From Priapulus caudatus (taxonomy: Eukaryota; Priapulida; Priapulimorpha; Priapulimorphida; Priapulidae): a DNA stretch of 59,530 nt. The first letter of the stretch is position 1; every line of letters begins with the position of its first letter. The notes below the pieces were generated by a model. It did no database searches, was not told the DNA's origin, and saw only the letters and a program-made list of their open reading frames with translations. Location: NCBI RefSeq assembly GCF_000485595.1, contig NW_014577632.1, positions 1 to 59,530 on the forward strand. The letters are read 5' to 3'. Shown here piece after piece: positions 23,720 through 35,398 of this stretch. Made by a program: the position numbers and the translations under genes.

Positions 23720-24083
23720 TTAGCTCACCTTGACATCGTCAAGCTGAGCTATTGCCATGGGTCGTCGTCCGTCTGTCCGTCAACATTTGGCTACGGTCAA
23801 CGATAACTCAGGAACCGTTTGACCCACATGTTTGAAATTCGGTATAGTTGTTACGGCTATGCTCCCATATTAAACGTCCTATTTTAGAGCACGCCAGTCG
23901 ACGTACTTTCGAGCCACGGCAATTTTTTGGCAAAAATTGGAATTGCCATTAGTCAGTTCAGGTTCAACGGATTTTGCTCATTTTTGGTATGTGAATGAAT
24001 AAGGGCTAGGGGCTTTGATATTTAAAAAAAAAATTATGCAAATTAGGTAGGGTTTGGCAATTATATAGCATATTATATAGACT
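23720..24083. repeat. TTTAGCTCACC-type dispersed repeat, next to the duplication boundary
   Basis: TAGCTCACCTTGAC...GTCAAGCTGAGCTA forms a small hairpin, followed by the CGTCGTCCGTCTGTCCGTCA motif. I recognise this general pattern from dispersed repeats in invertebrate genomes, without being able to name the family. It ends where duplication copy 2 starts (24084). Confidence 0.5.
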
Positions 24084-25826
24084 TTATAATCAAACTGTAG
24101 TCGTTAGTTTTAAAACATTTTTTAAAAATATTTCTAATGGTGATTAAACCATGAAACTTTTTATGTAGCGCAATTATAACCTAGATTAGCTGAAAATAAC
24201 TCTAGAACCTAGAGGCTACTGTTCCTTTAATTGTTTACAGGTTATTGTTTTCTGCAGTGCATGTTGTAGGCTAATTGCCAGTAAATGCAAGTGAGCAGTA
24301 GGGCATTAATAACTAATGTGGTAACAAAATTACATGATGTCCAGATAGCTTAGGAAATGTAAAAGGTCAATTAAGACACTGCAGCAACAATGACCAATGG
24401 TCAATCAGAATCGTTTTTAGTTTCCACTGACATTATCGCGCAACACTTCACAGGGCATGAAATTAGTCAAAATGTGAACAGGCCCACCCAAAATTTTAAA
24501 CAGGCCCTTAGACAAATTGAACAGGCCCTTACAAGTTTGAACAGGCCCTTATAATTGTGTTCAATTTATTCCTTTATTAATAAAAGTATTTAGCTTTGTT
24601 TTTATTAGGCATACTCATACTCATCGTATTTCAGTATTTCATTGCTATCAGTGGAGTTCTACTTGTTTGACAGGAATTGCTGGAACATGATTTACTTCTT
24701 AGAAGTCACTAAGTAAAAACTAGTCAGTAAATTGATCAAGATTATTGATATAAAAGCAAGATAGGCACAATTTTGAATAGGCCAAGTGGACTTATTATAT
24801 GGAAAGTTGAACCGGTAGTTTAGGGGGTTGAACTGCCGGCCGCCGGCAAAATAGCGCTAATTTCGTGCATTGCTTCATAAACAGCCAATCACATCCATGG
24901 ATAATATTTTTATCAGCACATTGTAACAAAATTGGGCTGCTTTATTATGATGACATTCAACCATCTTTCTTTGTACGACTTAAGTGCCTCTATTTCTGTT
25001 CTACTTCCTACAATCTATACTACTAAGTACTATTGTTGTTATCAGTCAGCTGGTAACCTACAGATACTAACTCCCCATTGGTCCGTGCTAGTGTTATATG
25101 TGGGCCATAATTTTAACGTTGCAGGCACAGTGAGTGTGCAACTGTATCTAGGTCTTTGGAGGGATTTCCATCCCCTCATCTGCTCTGTATAAATTTATAG
25201 GAGCATAGTGGACATCGCCTGGCGTGGGTCTGGGACGATGACCAGTGGCAAGCATTTTTCAACAGCATGTCAAAAATAGTTATGTACTGTGGCCCCTCTT
25301 CGGTAGTCAACTTTAGTCAAGGCACTTGGTGCTGGTGCCAAAACATTCTCGTACCAAGGCCGAATTTTGTCATTACATTTACAACGCAGTCGATTATATC
25401 ACCGCAATGCTCGTACATCGTAATGGCACTCTCCAAACCAGAGCTTTAGGGGCAATAAATTGTGATAGAATATATCCTCTAGTAAAAATGGCATCGTTTC
25501 CTAGTTTGGTTATTTGTCTTGTGTGAGTTTCTGAAAAGAGTCGTGTCCCCTTTGGCATTTAAAACCTGACGCATTGGCGTGACCCTATTAAGTATTTGCA
25601 TGTTGGACATGTTCCTGCTCAATTATGCCCAGGAGAATGATGAAGGGTACTGCCTACTAGAATGTCTGATTGATGGAAATTGGATTGAATTGGTTGCATT
25701 GGATTGAATGAGATTAATTAACCCAGCTGCATTCAGTATGGTACTCACCAGGACATGCCGGCATGCCTCCTTTACATATATATATATATCGAGCCTGCTC
25801 TATCTAGTGAAGTTTTGTTCTGCTAA

Positions 25827-26260
25827 AGGCCGGCGCACACCTAAAAAGATTTTCCCAGAAATCGGTCCGATTAAAAAATCTTCATCGTTTGTAAAATCGG
25901 CTCAGCGCGACGCCTTTCGATAAACACTCGCACACCTACGATAAAATTGATTATTTTGTTCTGCAAGGTGGCCATTTTGAATGTCATGTGACACGGGCAC
26001 GTTCAGCTATTGGCTGTTCAATATTTATCGTAGAGGATTTTTCTGAGTTCACACGCACACTACAAAACCTTGTCGGATTACAAAAAATCGCTTCAAAATA
26101 ATCGGTTCAAAATCAAACATGTTTGATTTAGAACGATCACCCGATAAAAATAATCGTAAGTAAAATCGCCTACAAATGAACGCGCACACCTACCCGATAT
26201 CGGCCGATTTTTATCGGGCCTATCAAATCGCGTGATAAATCGGCTGGTGTGTGCCGGCCT
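25827..26260. mobile_element. TAA-flanked PIF/Harbinger-type MITE
   Basis: TAA at 25824-25826 and 26261-26263 with inverted ends AGGCCGGCGCACACC and GGTGTGTGCCGGCCT. The 434-bp interior has several AAAATCG/CGATTTT motifs. A 3-bp TWA duplication is typical of PIF/Harbinger. It lies upstream of bestrophin exon 1 and is shared by both duplication copies, so it inserted before they separated, or they are the same locus. Confidence 0.75.
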
Positions 26261-27351
26261 TAACAGTTGCTAGGCCGTCGGCATTGTGGTGGACAATGAG
26301 CGTTATAACTAGCTTTCCTAATAGTAACCCAGGTGCCATATAGCCAACCTGTCGTAGCTGCACCCTAGCTAACATGTTTTGAATCACTCCTGATATATTC
26401 CATTCATCTAAGAACTGACGTTTTAGGTTTAGCCATGTCACTTAAAATGTGCACATAGAAAATTGACCACAATTTGTATAATGTTCTTAGATGAAATGCA
26501 TAGAAATTGATAAATTTTAGGAACCATTATGTACAAAGCAAAACGAGTATGTAATATTGAAGGGATTTAAAAGCATAATGCTATCAACGTTGCTATAATT
26601 ATAGTGATATATGCTAATCCGTCGCTTTTACCTAAAATAATATTAAATGATATGCTAGCGTGACTTAAAAAACTGTAATTTGCTCAAATTTATTACAGGT
26701 AATTTTCAGAGCAATGAGTGCTTCCCATCTCCACATTTTAACATGACTGCTTGGCGAATGGAATCAGAGATTTGCACTGTCGTGGAGCAGATTTCCGTTG
26801 CATGGATAAATGCCAGGGTGAAGCGCAAGGGCTTCACCTAAGATCTCGGAGGAAAAAGAACTACTGAAAAGAACATTGCGCCTATGTGATAAAGGGTGCT
26901 AGTGAGTAACGTTCCTACTCAAGAGCATCTTTGTTTGCATGTTGCACAAGCCTCGACGACGTGTGACTAGTCAGTCATGTTATAATCTATGCACAGACAT
27001 TGAGCTGAATGCTCCGTCGCATCCTGGTCATCATCTAACATGCCAAAGAGACTTCATTATGCAATTTGAGTGTGACAAAGTCGCATGTAGTGACTTCCGG
27101 TGAACCCTGTGTTACAGCACTCTGTTGGAAAGCCGGTGATATAAAGTGTGATTATGCAACGAACAAGTTTGTTATCAGAAAACCATCAAATTTTCTCCAA
27201 GTGATCAATCTCTCCATACCTGTGCTGCAATTCACAACTAACATTTGTGTTTTGTGTGATAGTTGAACATATCTACCTCGTCAATAATTCTAAGTCTTCG
27301 CTGAGCCCTCTTGGGTGAAGGAGTTGTTGGCGATATATTTATCTGATAAGG

Positions 27352-30300
27352 ATGACGATCACTTACACGTCCAGGGTGGCGAATGTTCGCTTCTGTGGCT
27401 TCTCTCGCTTGCTCTTCTATTGGAAGGGCAGCATTTACAAGCTTGTCTACAAGGAAATGGCAGGTTTTGCTCTCCTGTACGCTTTCCTTAGCATTATGTA
27501 CAGATATGCACTTGATGGCGAATATCGAAGGTAATTAAATTTGCAGGTTTGCAGAATTTTAGGTTATAGTTTCGTTTTACAGATCAATAAAAAATTCATT
27601 TTAAATTAGGAGTGAATGAAAACCATTAAATTTTGTTTTTATTTCACTCGAGATTTCATTTACAATGAAAATTCAAAGGTAAAGGGCAAACGTCTTAGAA
27701 AGTTAAAATCCAGGTTCACTATAGCATAAAAGTTCTTAGTGACACAAAATGGAAAATGGGAAAATGATTCGTCTGAAATCAGTTTACACTTGAAATACAC
27801 AGTAGGTTTTTAATGGCGAAAGCAATTAATCGGCTTCTATGTAAAACAAACCTTATGAAGTTCATAATATCCACTGAGCGATCTTGCTTTCTGTTTCAGG
27901 GTGTTTGAGAACATTGCAATTTACTGTGCAAAATTCACTGATCTTATTCCGGTGTCATTTATCTTGGGATTCTATGTTGCCATCGTCGTCACACGGTGGT
28001 GGGAGCAGTTTGTCAACATTCCATGGCCAGACAAGTAAGCAGTAATTTTCTACTGGTCCAAATTTGCATCTTGCCAGCTAAGTATGGGCATTCTGTGACC
28101 TTTGATGTAAAATAAATGACAGGCACACATTGACATGTTGTAAGTTGCTATTGCACATAATGCAATTTTCTTCCACAGGAAGCTATCGGATGACTGTAAT
28201 CGGTTTGTAGTTCTGCCGTAATAGTTAACCTGTCTGTATAATTTAGTAGGTTGCAAGTAGTTGTTGTGTACTTTATACCACACGAACAGTCTCAAGAACA
28301 AGCGTATCAGTGTCACTCAATATTTTATTGTTTTATTCTCATCACTTGTTATTACTCCTTACTTCATGTACTTCCTGTTTTCTTGTATTCATAGAAGGCA
28401 CTACTAACAACATGCTCTCGCTAACAACGCATAGCTGATGGTGTCAACCGTTTTTGCGCGTAGTGCTTCACTGCCTGTCTTGTTATTTATTTCTCCACCG
28501 CTAACAATAACCATGCTAAGCTTGTATTTTACAGAAACGGAAAACCGTGAAGTTATGTTATCTCTCAACATTGGAGACAATATGGTTTTCCTAAGCAGGC
28601 CACACTCTTGGTTTTGCGTGACAGTAGTGACGTACGTGCCAATAATAAAAAAGCACTTGCTAACGTATCGGTTGCATCTCTCTCTCTGCGCAGGATCATG
28701 CAGTATGTCGCATCGAATGTACACGGCACGGATGAACGTGGCCGGATCATCCGACGCACACTGATGCGCTACTGCAACACGTCTGCGGTGATGGTCTACC
28801 AGGCAATCAGCATGCGCGTGAAAAAGCGCTTTCCGACAATCGATCACCTCGTTGAAGCAGGTATGTGTGAGGGAGGTACCCGGTGGCAGAGACATGGAAG
28901 TTATAATGATATCAGATAAGATATGGAAGGTCTCCTTGATAAATTTTGAGAACTTTGCCCAACCTGCGTATGAAGTTAGCTGGTCGGCATTGCTGTAGGG
29001 CATTCTAAAGATATTGCAATATCATGGTAACATGGCACAATTTAAATATTTTGGTGTGCATGCATGAAAAAACCATGTACAAACTTGACGTACAAGTTTG
29101 GCTGACCTAGAACAATATATTCAAAGGACGCATGGTTATCTCGCTCAGGTGGATATGTAAAGTAATTTGCAATGATAACAGCAAGGTTTTTGATTGGGAA
29201 GTTTTTATGTTTATAAATAGAGTTGGTACCATTTTGATCTACCATTTAGTACTAAAATTATACAGAGAACTCACAAAATTTAACAAATAAGTTTAGCAGA
29301 TCTATAAAAGAGTTTAAATAAGCAAAGTTTGAATGAGCAGAGTTTTATCATTTTAAAAGTGTAATTTCGTAGTATAAAAATTAGGAAATGTTTTGTTATT
29401 TATGGTGAGAGCATAGATAGATGATTCACTGAGGTTAGGTAAACCAGAAAGTATTTGTCAATTATAGAGAAATCTTTAATGAATTCTGTGAAATGTGTTG
29501 TGAGCTCATGTCAATTATTTTGTAGGGTTCCTTACGGAGAATGAGAGGAAGCTGATGGATGATACACCATGCCCACATGGCAAATGGTGGTTCCCATGCC
29601 ACTGGTTTAGCTGTCTTCTCTCCCAAGCACATGCAGAAGGTCGAATCAAGGACACATACATACTAAAGGCAATTATGGACGTACGTAAGCTACACAGTTT
29701 CGAAGTACTGTACGAACTTGGAGCAGGGCATACCAATGAAATATTTCTGCTGTGAGGATAAGTTGGTGAAATAATTCAACCATGGCATACCACAGCTGTT
29801 TGATTGAGACTATAGCTGTTAAGTATCAAGCTATCGTGCTGTACTACTAGCGCATCCATCACCCACGTAGACAATAATAAGTCAGTAATTTCTATGGTGT
29901 GCATTGCATCAAAACCGTCTGTCATTATTCTTCTCTTCCTCCCTCTTTTGTTAGATTTCTGTTCTTAATGAATAGTAGTGTAATTAATATTGATTCATTG
30001 CCAATATTTTGCAAATAGCTATGGATCGAGAGGAGTTGTGATGAGTGAGTCATCCAGCCTTCAACTGACATACACAATGCGGTCATAGTTTTCACCGGAT
30101 ATATCCTAAAAGTAATGAGGGTCAAGGCTATATATATACTAGCTGTGTGGAACATCTTGTTATTTACAGTCATGAAATATTTTCAGGAGTGTACGTTTTT
30201 TTGATTTAGTAATTTGGAATTCATTGCATTGCTATCTTTCTCATATTTAAACAGTAGGCATACTAATTCGTAATACACACACGTGTGTCAACATACAACA

Positions 30301-30864
30301 CATCAGATTTCTGGATGACAGAGCTTGCAGTAGCTGGCACAAGTAGTTGAACAATAACAAGTTGAATACTTTGTGCTCATACCAATGTTGCATGCAGGTT
30401 AATTTGGCTCAAGGGGTCGTTGTCGTATCAGGTACTACAGATATGTACCCGAGGTACATATATGTATACACAAAGTGTACCAGACTTGTACTACAGAAGT
30501 GTACCTTAACCCTAACACTAACCCTAACCCTAACCCTAAACATACCTCATATAAATATATAAACATCATACTAAACAACCTAAAACTACCTCGGGTACAT
30601 ATCTGTAGTACCTGATACGACAACGACCCCATCTGCGTTAATTTGGGGCAATTTCTACTCAAAATTTTATATCCTCTTCAACATGGGCACACAACAGATT
30701 AAAGCATCTTGCTCATTTTATATACTCAGCATATATTGTCCATTGTGGGATTTGTTCTGACCATTCATATTATGTATTTTTACCAGGAGATGCACTTATT
30801 CCGTGGAAACTGTGGAATGCTGTTCAGCTATGATTGGGTCAGCGTGCCCCTGGTGTACACCCAG
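27352..30864 (+). CDS. Bestrophin exons 1-5, intact copy
   Basis: Bestrophins are pentameric Ca2+-activated chloride/bicarbonate channels of the plasma or intracellular membrane. Exons: 27352-27530, 27900-28034, 28694-28860, 29526-29680 and 30787-30864, all with GT-AG introns and consistent phases (2, 2, 1, 0, 0), giving residues 1-238. The start [20 protein letters not shown] is the conserved bestrophin N-terminus, which fixes the ATG. Exon 2 gives [12 protein letters not shown], placing the pore-neck residues I76, F80 and F84 at human BEST1 positions, then TRWWEQF. Exon 3 ends [14 protein letters not shown]; exon 5 contains [12 protein letters not shown]. Position 205, the cytosolic aperture in vertebrate bestrophins, appears to be Tyr. 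The 3' continuation (exons 6-7) lies upstream at 22920, so the gene is split by misordering. No core promoter could be assigned. Confidence 0.95.
30413..30630. mobile_element. MITE with 44-bp perfect TIRs and telomeric repeat core
   Basis: Perfect inverted arms beginning GGGGTCGTTGTCGTATCAGG and ending with its complement. The centre carries about five CCCTAA units (30506-30540). GTTAATTTGG lies on both sides (30398-30407 and 30637-30646) and may be a target duplication, though the element ends would then be imperfect. It lies in the intron between bestrophin exons 4 and 5. Confidence 0.8.
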
Positions 30865-31224
30865 GTATGAAAACATTGCTTTACACAGCGCTATTAATAT
30901 GTGGGTTTTGTGAATAATTAAAATGAATAAATTCCATGAATGATACGTTATTACTTAATTACTTTAAAATTGGTTTTCACCCGTTTATTAGTTTATGTCA
31001 CAAGAAAACATCAAGTTCATTTTACCCTCCCATTCTACGAACCTTTGATGCGCGTTGTGTAACAAACTGCTGTTTTAGAGGGGGAGCCATAGACTGATAT
31101 ATATCTATACTACTAACAAAACGAACTTTGTCAGTTTGTCTATGCATTCTGCCATTTATTGATTTCGGACCCCCAAACTTGCCACGCTGTTAGTTTATCA
31201 CCCTGAGGGTGGCCTACGCACATT

Positions 31225-31265
31225 TAAAAGTACTAGCTGAAACCCGCGCTACGCGCGGGCTTAGT
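31225..31265. repeat. ACTAGCTGAAACCCGCGCTACGCGCGGG hairpin motif
   Basis: A GC-rich hairpin (CCCGCGCTACGCGCGGG) follows ACTAGCTGAAA. The same motif occurs, corrupted by indels, in duplication 1 at 19743-19772. It looks like part of a dispersed repeat of unknown class. Confidence 0.5.
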
Positions 31266-32020
31266 GATTTTGATACATGTGTTACCAGTGCAGTAGTGTT
31301 ATGTGTAAGGTGTTATATGGAGAGTTTAGTTGTTGCACATGTTTGTTTTTTATGGTTGAGATGTCAATACAAATACATGTGCAATCATGCTTACACATAA
31401 CACATTAACCATTTGTTTGGCAAGTACACAGTGAAATACACACACCCACACAGAAACGTTTTATTGTATGCTATGTACTGGTTGATGATACGGACTCAAA
31501 AGTTAGAATATAGATAGATGTGAATGGGTACAACGTAAACGTAATAATCTAATATTACGTGCTTCGCATGTTTCCACTGTGTGCGGACCAGGTAATATTG
31601 CGTGGTTGTGATCGCTAATTTCTACGCATGTTTGCACTTTGTGCGGACGACGTCATATTACGTGCTTGTGATCGGACCGCTTGTGACAGATCGGTGTCCA
31701 CGGCACTCTTACACTGTACAGCATTGCAGACTTCCAAAAAAAAATCTGCACTGATGAAATTCAACTTGTACATCTCATATGGGAAACTATGACCAAATAG
31801 CTACTGAATATTTAACTTCATTAATTTATTACATGGTTATTTCTACTTACATTATGGGGCTTACACACATGCAAATCTCAGACACACAGACACAGAACAG
31901 AGATACACAGAACAACACGAAATTGAAACCTGTTGAAACAAAACGAAATACAAACAGAACGATGGTCGTAGTGTTAACGTTGTCATCCGTCAGTGTTATT
32001 ATCGCTTCAAATAATATTTC

Positions 32021-32030
32021 NNNNNNNNNN
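32021..32030. other. Assembly gap (10 N)
   Basis: Run of ten N. It separates duplication copy 2 from the contig holding bestrophin exons 9, 10 and 8. Its true size is unknown. Confidence 1.
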
Positions 32031-32145
32031 GGCAGGCATGCATGCAGGCAGGCATGCATGCAAGCAAGCAGGCAGGTAGGCAGGCAGGCAAGCAGGCAGG
32101 CAGGCAGGTAGGCAGGCATGCAGGCGGGTAGGTGACTCGTGCCAG
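32031..32145. repeat. GGCA/GCAGGCAT tetranucleotide repeat
   Basis: GGCAGGCATGCATGCAGGCA-type tandem units directly after the N gap. They probably caused the assembly break. Confidence 0.9.
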
Positions 32146-32245
32146 CTTGTTGCCCTGGTCCTGCTTGGTACAATTAACTACACCTGCTGCCGCCACCCGA
32201 CCGTGTACATGTGGTGCGGTTTCAATTAATAATTAATAGGCATAT

Positions 32246-32426
32246 ATTTATATAATTATAATTATTCAAGTAAATCTCTGCATGTAGGCATCAAAACCAA
32301 TAGTGATATGTGCATTCAGCATCTCTTGTTTGCTTTATTTATATAATTATAATTATTCAAGTAAATCTCTGCATGTAGGCATCAAAACCAATAGTGATAT
32401 GTGCATTCAGCATCTCTTGTTTGCTG
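32246..32426. repeat. 91-bp tandem duplication next to exon 9
   Basis: Two adjacent, essentially identical units (32246-32336 and 32337-32426) containing TCTCTGCATGTAGGCATC and GTGATATGTGCATTCAGC. They lie in the presumed intron just upstream of the exon 9 acceptor. Confidence 0.9.
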
Positions 32427-32451
32427 TATCTAGTTACTGTGGCTCTTGCAG

Positions 32452-34373
32452 GGTGGCCCGGGAGGAGTCATCCATGATACTGCCACTCGAGACGATACCA
32501 GAGAGTGGGTACATGGCGAGCACTGACTCTCTATCAGGAACCGCCACACGCCAGTTTCCACGTTTTCGAAATGCCGGGGTGCCCGATAAGTTCTCAGAAA
32601 GCGTGAATGAGAAGTTGGACAGACTGAAGGTGCGGTGCATTGATGCCAGTCACCTGTATTTGTTCTTAGTTTGTGATCCGTAGCTTGTTTTACGCACTCT
32701 GTCACAGTTCTGCTGAAGCTCTTGTTTGTACTAGGGAAATTATCAATTAACCTACGTTGCTAAAAACACAATGAATTTAGTTGGCGAAGTTTAAACTTGT
32801 GTCGCTGGATATGTAAAGGAAGTGTTTTCAGTGGTGAATGGTGCGCACAAGTAGTAACGGAAAGGTAATAAATAACAACAAGTTTAGAATATCTACAACT
32901 GATGCGCCCGAGACAGGGCCTGTTCGTGCACAGTTAATGCTAGTCAATTGATCGTCAACGATGCCTATGATCGTGGTACTCTTGCTGTCACTTACGCTCA
33001 CTCTTACTCTGTTACAGGGAGCTGAGCTGAGCAAGTATGTAGCCGAAAAGAGCTGGCAGGAGTACAGGGACTTCCGCCACCGCCTGCACGGTTCCAATCA
33101 GACTCTGGCATCAGAAAATCTAGCGGACCCCGCCACCGACGCCATGTGGCATAACAGCAGGCCGCGGTCGCGTGCGTCCTCGTTCACCCATCACCGCGAT
33201 CCGCCGACCGACGCGACGCTGCAGCAAAGCAGGACCAGCGGGAGTAGCCTCCTCTCTGTCGTAGTCGAGAAGAGTCACGAGGCAGCGTTGGAGGGCGCCG
33301 CCGTCGCCGCCCAGGCAAAACTCGACGCTCGGACACCGCCCACTGCATCGCCGAAAACTGCGACGGCAATGGAGAAGCAGCTTCGGAAGCTGGTCGACAT
33401 ACAGTATCCCAAGATGGCCGAGTTCAAGGTTAACCCTGCGAAGGGCAACTCTGCCTCGCAGTCCGCCGTAATGTCTGCGGATGCTAACTCGACGAAGACG
33501 AGACAGGGAGGGGAGTCTACGATGACTAACAAGCTGGCGACACTGCCGGTACTACCTGCTGCCGTGGAAAAACCCTGGGAGCAGGAAGCCGATGGCAGGA
33601 AGATCAGCACGACTAGCGAAAGCCAGCCGTTGCTCGGGAACAGCTGGTTGAAAACGCAGCCACCAGATGGCGGCACGGTCTTTTGGCCGATGCCCTCTTC
33701 CGACGAGGGTCGACGTCAAGAGGCCGTGCCTCTGCTGCCGGGAAGCAAGCAAGAAGCGCCAATGGACAAAGCGGAGGCGGTGGATGGATACTGGTGTCAG
33801 GACCCAGCCGGGGAGTGGGTCTGGGCCATCGGTTCTCAAAAGCCTGCAGCTGCACCACAAGCAGAGGCCGTCCCTGCAGCCTGGCACGCCTCTAAGGATG
33901 GCAGTGCGAAGCAGTCGCCATTATTGGAGGCAGCGCCACCGGGGAATGTCAATGCTGTCTGTACCATGCAAGCTACGAAACAGACTGAATCGTGGCAGCC
34001 TTCCCCTAACAATGGCAGTGCCAACTTCCCGCAGGTGGCTGCACGATGGAAGGGTCCTACTGATGGACGTGAGCGAGAGGCCTCGGCTGATAGAGGCGAT
34101 ACGCAGGAGGGATATTGGTGGCAGGATGCGGCTGGCGAGTGGAGTTGGATAATTGGTCCGCAGAAGCCTACAGCCGCAGCTCAGACGGAAGCTGTTCCCG
34201 CTGCTTGGCAGGCATCTACTGATGGAAATACGAGGAGGGAGCATGCACCGCTATTGGATCCTCCCAATGCGCCTGATACTAGCACCGCATTACATCGGTC
34301 AGTGCCAGCTCCATCTGATCCTAGCATCACCAAGCAGCAAGTAACAGCACCATGGCAAATGATTAATACTTAA
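32452..34373 (+). CDS. Bestrophin exons 9-10, start of the long C-terminal tail
   Basis: Exon 9 (32452-32629) follows a CTCTTGCAG acceptor and reads VAREESSMILPLETIPESGY onward. Its one-base 5' phase matches the two leftover bases of exon 8, which supports its identity. Exon 10 (33018-34373) starts after TGTTACAG with GAELSKYVAEKSWQEYRDFR and runs open for 451 codons to TAA at 34371. The tail is hydrophilic and Ala/Pro/Ser/Thr/Gln-rich, with no membrane segment. It has two 108-residue units (from 33786 and 34110), each with YWxQDxAGEWxW then AEAVPAAWxAS. Its last residues (PSDPSITKQQVTAPWQ) are in the same 14-residue repeat family as 43501-44860, after which sequence and frame diverge into a quick stop. 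That stop may therefore mark a breakpoint, not the natural end. Confidence 0.8.
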
Positions 34374-35246
34374 TCATTTATTATTTATATATAATATTAT
34401 TTATTATTTTCACATAAAAAATTACACATATAATTATCAAGAGTATATAATGGGAGTTCTCCCATATATACTCTTCGTTTCTATAATGTACATCGATGGT
34501 TGCTCAATTAATACTGACTTCTTCTCACTCACTCATTTGTGTCCTTTTTTGTGGTGAGCTACAGTGTCATTGACACTTTCATTTCAGTAAAAGTCCAAAG
34601 AAAATTTGGCAGACATGCAACCGCATGAATCTTAAAAATAAGCACATGCATTGCTGTTAATATCTTTAATTTTGAACTTCAGACTGCAGACTCCCTCATT
34701 TTGCTGCGGACTCCCTCTTTTTGAGGGTAGGGAGTCCATTGGACTCCCGTGTTCAAAAGTTAATTTCTACCCCTGCATATGTCGTATGTGATGCAGGTTA
34801 ATTATATGGTTATGGAAATTTAGCAATAGTCACAGTAGTGTTTAGATACATTTGTCATTTTTTTCAGAAGATATATTTTTTCTGAGATTGCCAACTTTTG
34901 CTGTACACTTAAATATAACTTCCTAAATGTGTCATTGTTATTTAAGCATGGTGTATTTTATTCAGACATAATCAGACAATAATACTGTTTTCTAGTATTA
35001 GTATTTAAAGTCGCGTGGTTACAAATCAACGTTACACAAAATTGTCCCATGTGGAGAAGCCATTCGTAGGAAATTTTATTTAAAACATTTTAATGTTGTC
35101 CTTAAACTAAAGATATAGATCTTGACTTATCTAAGTAATAATAACAATTCCATAAATTACAATTGCCTCATGTATTTTCTGAAGTGGTATATGTCAGTCT
35201 CATGATGGTATTCTGATTATCTGGTTATGGTATATCTTTTCACAAG
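34374..35246. other. AT-rich stretch after the exon 10 stop
   Basis: Non-coding. It holds a hairpin at 34440-34473 (GAGTATATAATGGGAG ... CTCCCATATATACTC). TTTTCACAAG at 35237-35246 is the acceptor of exon 8. Confidence 0.6.
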
Positions 35247-35398
35247 GTGGCATATCTTGGTGTGGATGAGATGTACATGTGTGTGCCACCCCTTGAGCGT
35301 GACATGCACTGGGATGAGCTGGAACCGATGCTACCCTACACAAATGCATCCGCTAATCACATCACGAAACCTCACATGGGATCCATGGCTAACCTAGG
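35247..35398 (+). CDS. Bestrophin exon 8, out of order
   Basis: Reads VAYLGVDEMYMCVPPLERDM and onward through PYTNASANHITKPHMGSMAN, matching the segment that follows the Ca2+ clasp in animal bestrophins (VDEM...P, then PPYTAAS-like, then MGS). It begins in phase 0, which fits the end of exon 7, and ends with two leftover bases that fit exon 9. It lies 2.6 kb downstream of exon 9 and 0.9 kb after the exon 10 stop, so the scaffold order is 9-10-8. No second exon 9 was found after it. Confidence 0.85.

Larger units (their letters stand above)
24084..31962 (+). repeat. 7.9-kb direct duplication, copy 2
   Basis: Second copy of 12563-20532 with open exons. It ends about 60 bases before the N gap at 32021. 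The sequence left of its start (TATATAGACTT) differs from that left of copy 1, which lies inside the TTAA element. The copy begins abruptly, downstream of exon 7. Confidence 0.95.

Noticed and set aside
32961-33017. Methionine at 32961 as a start codon for the long frame 32961-34373
   Set aside because: The segment before 33018 ends in a pyrimidine-rich TCTGTTACAG acceptor and reads as intron; the coding part begins at the acceptor and continues exon 9 in phase.
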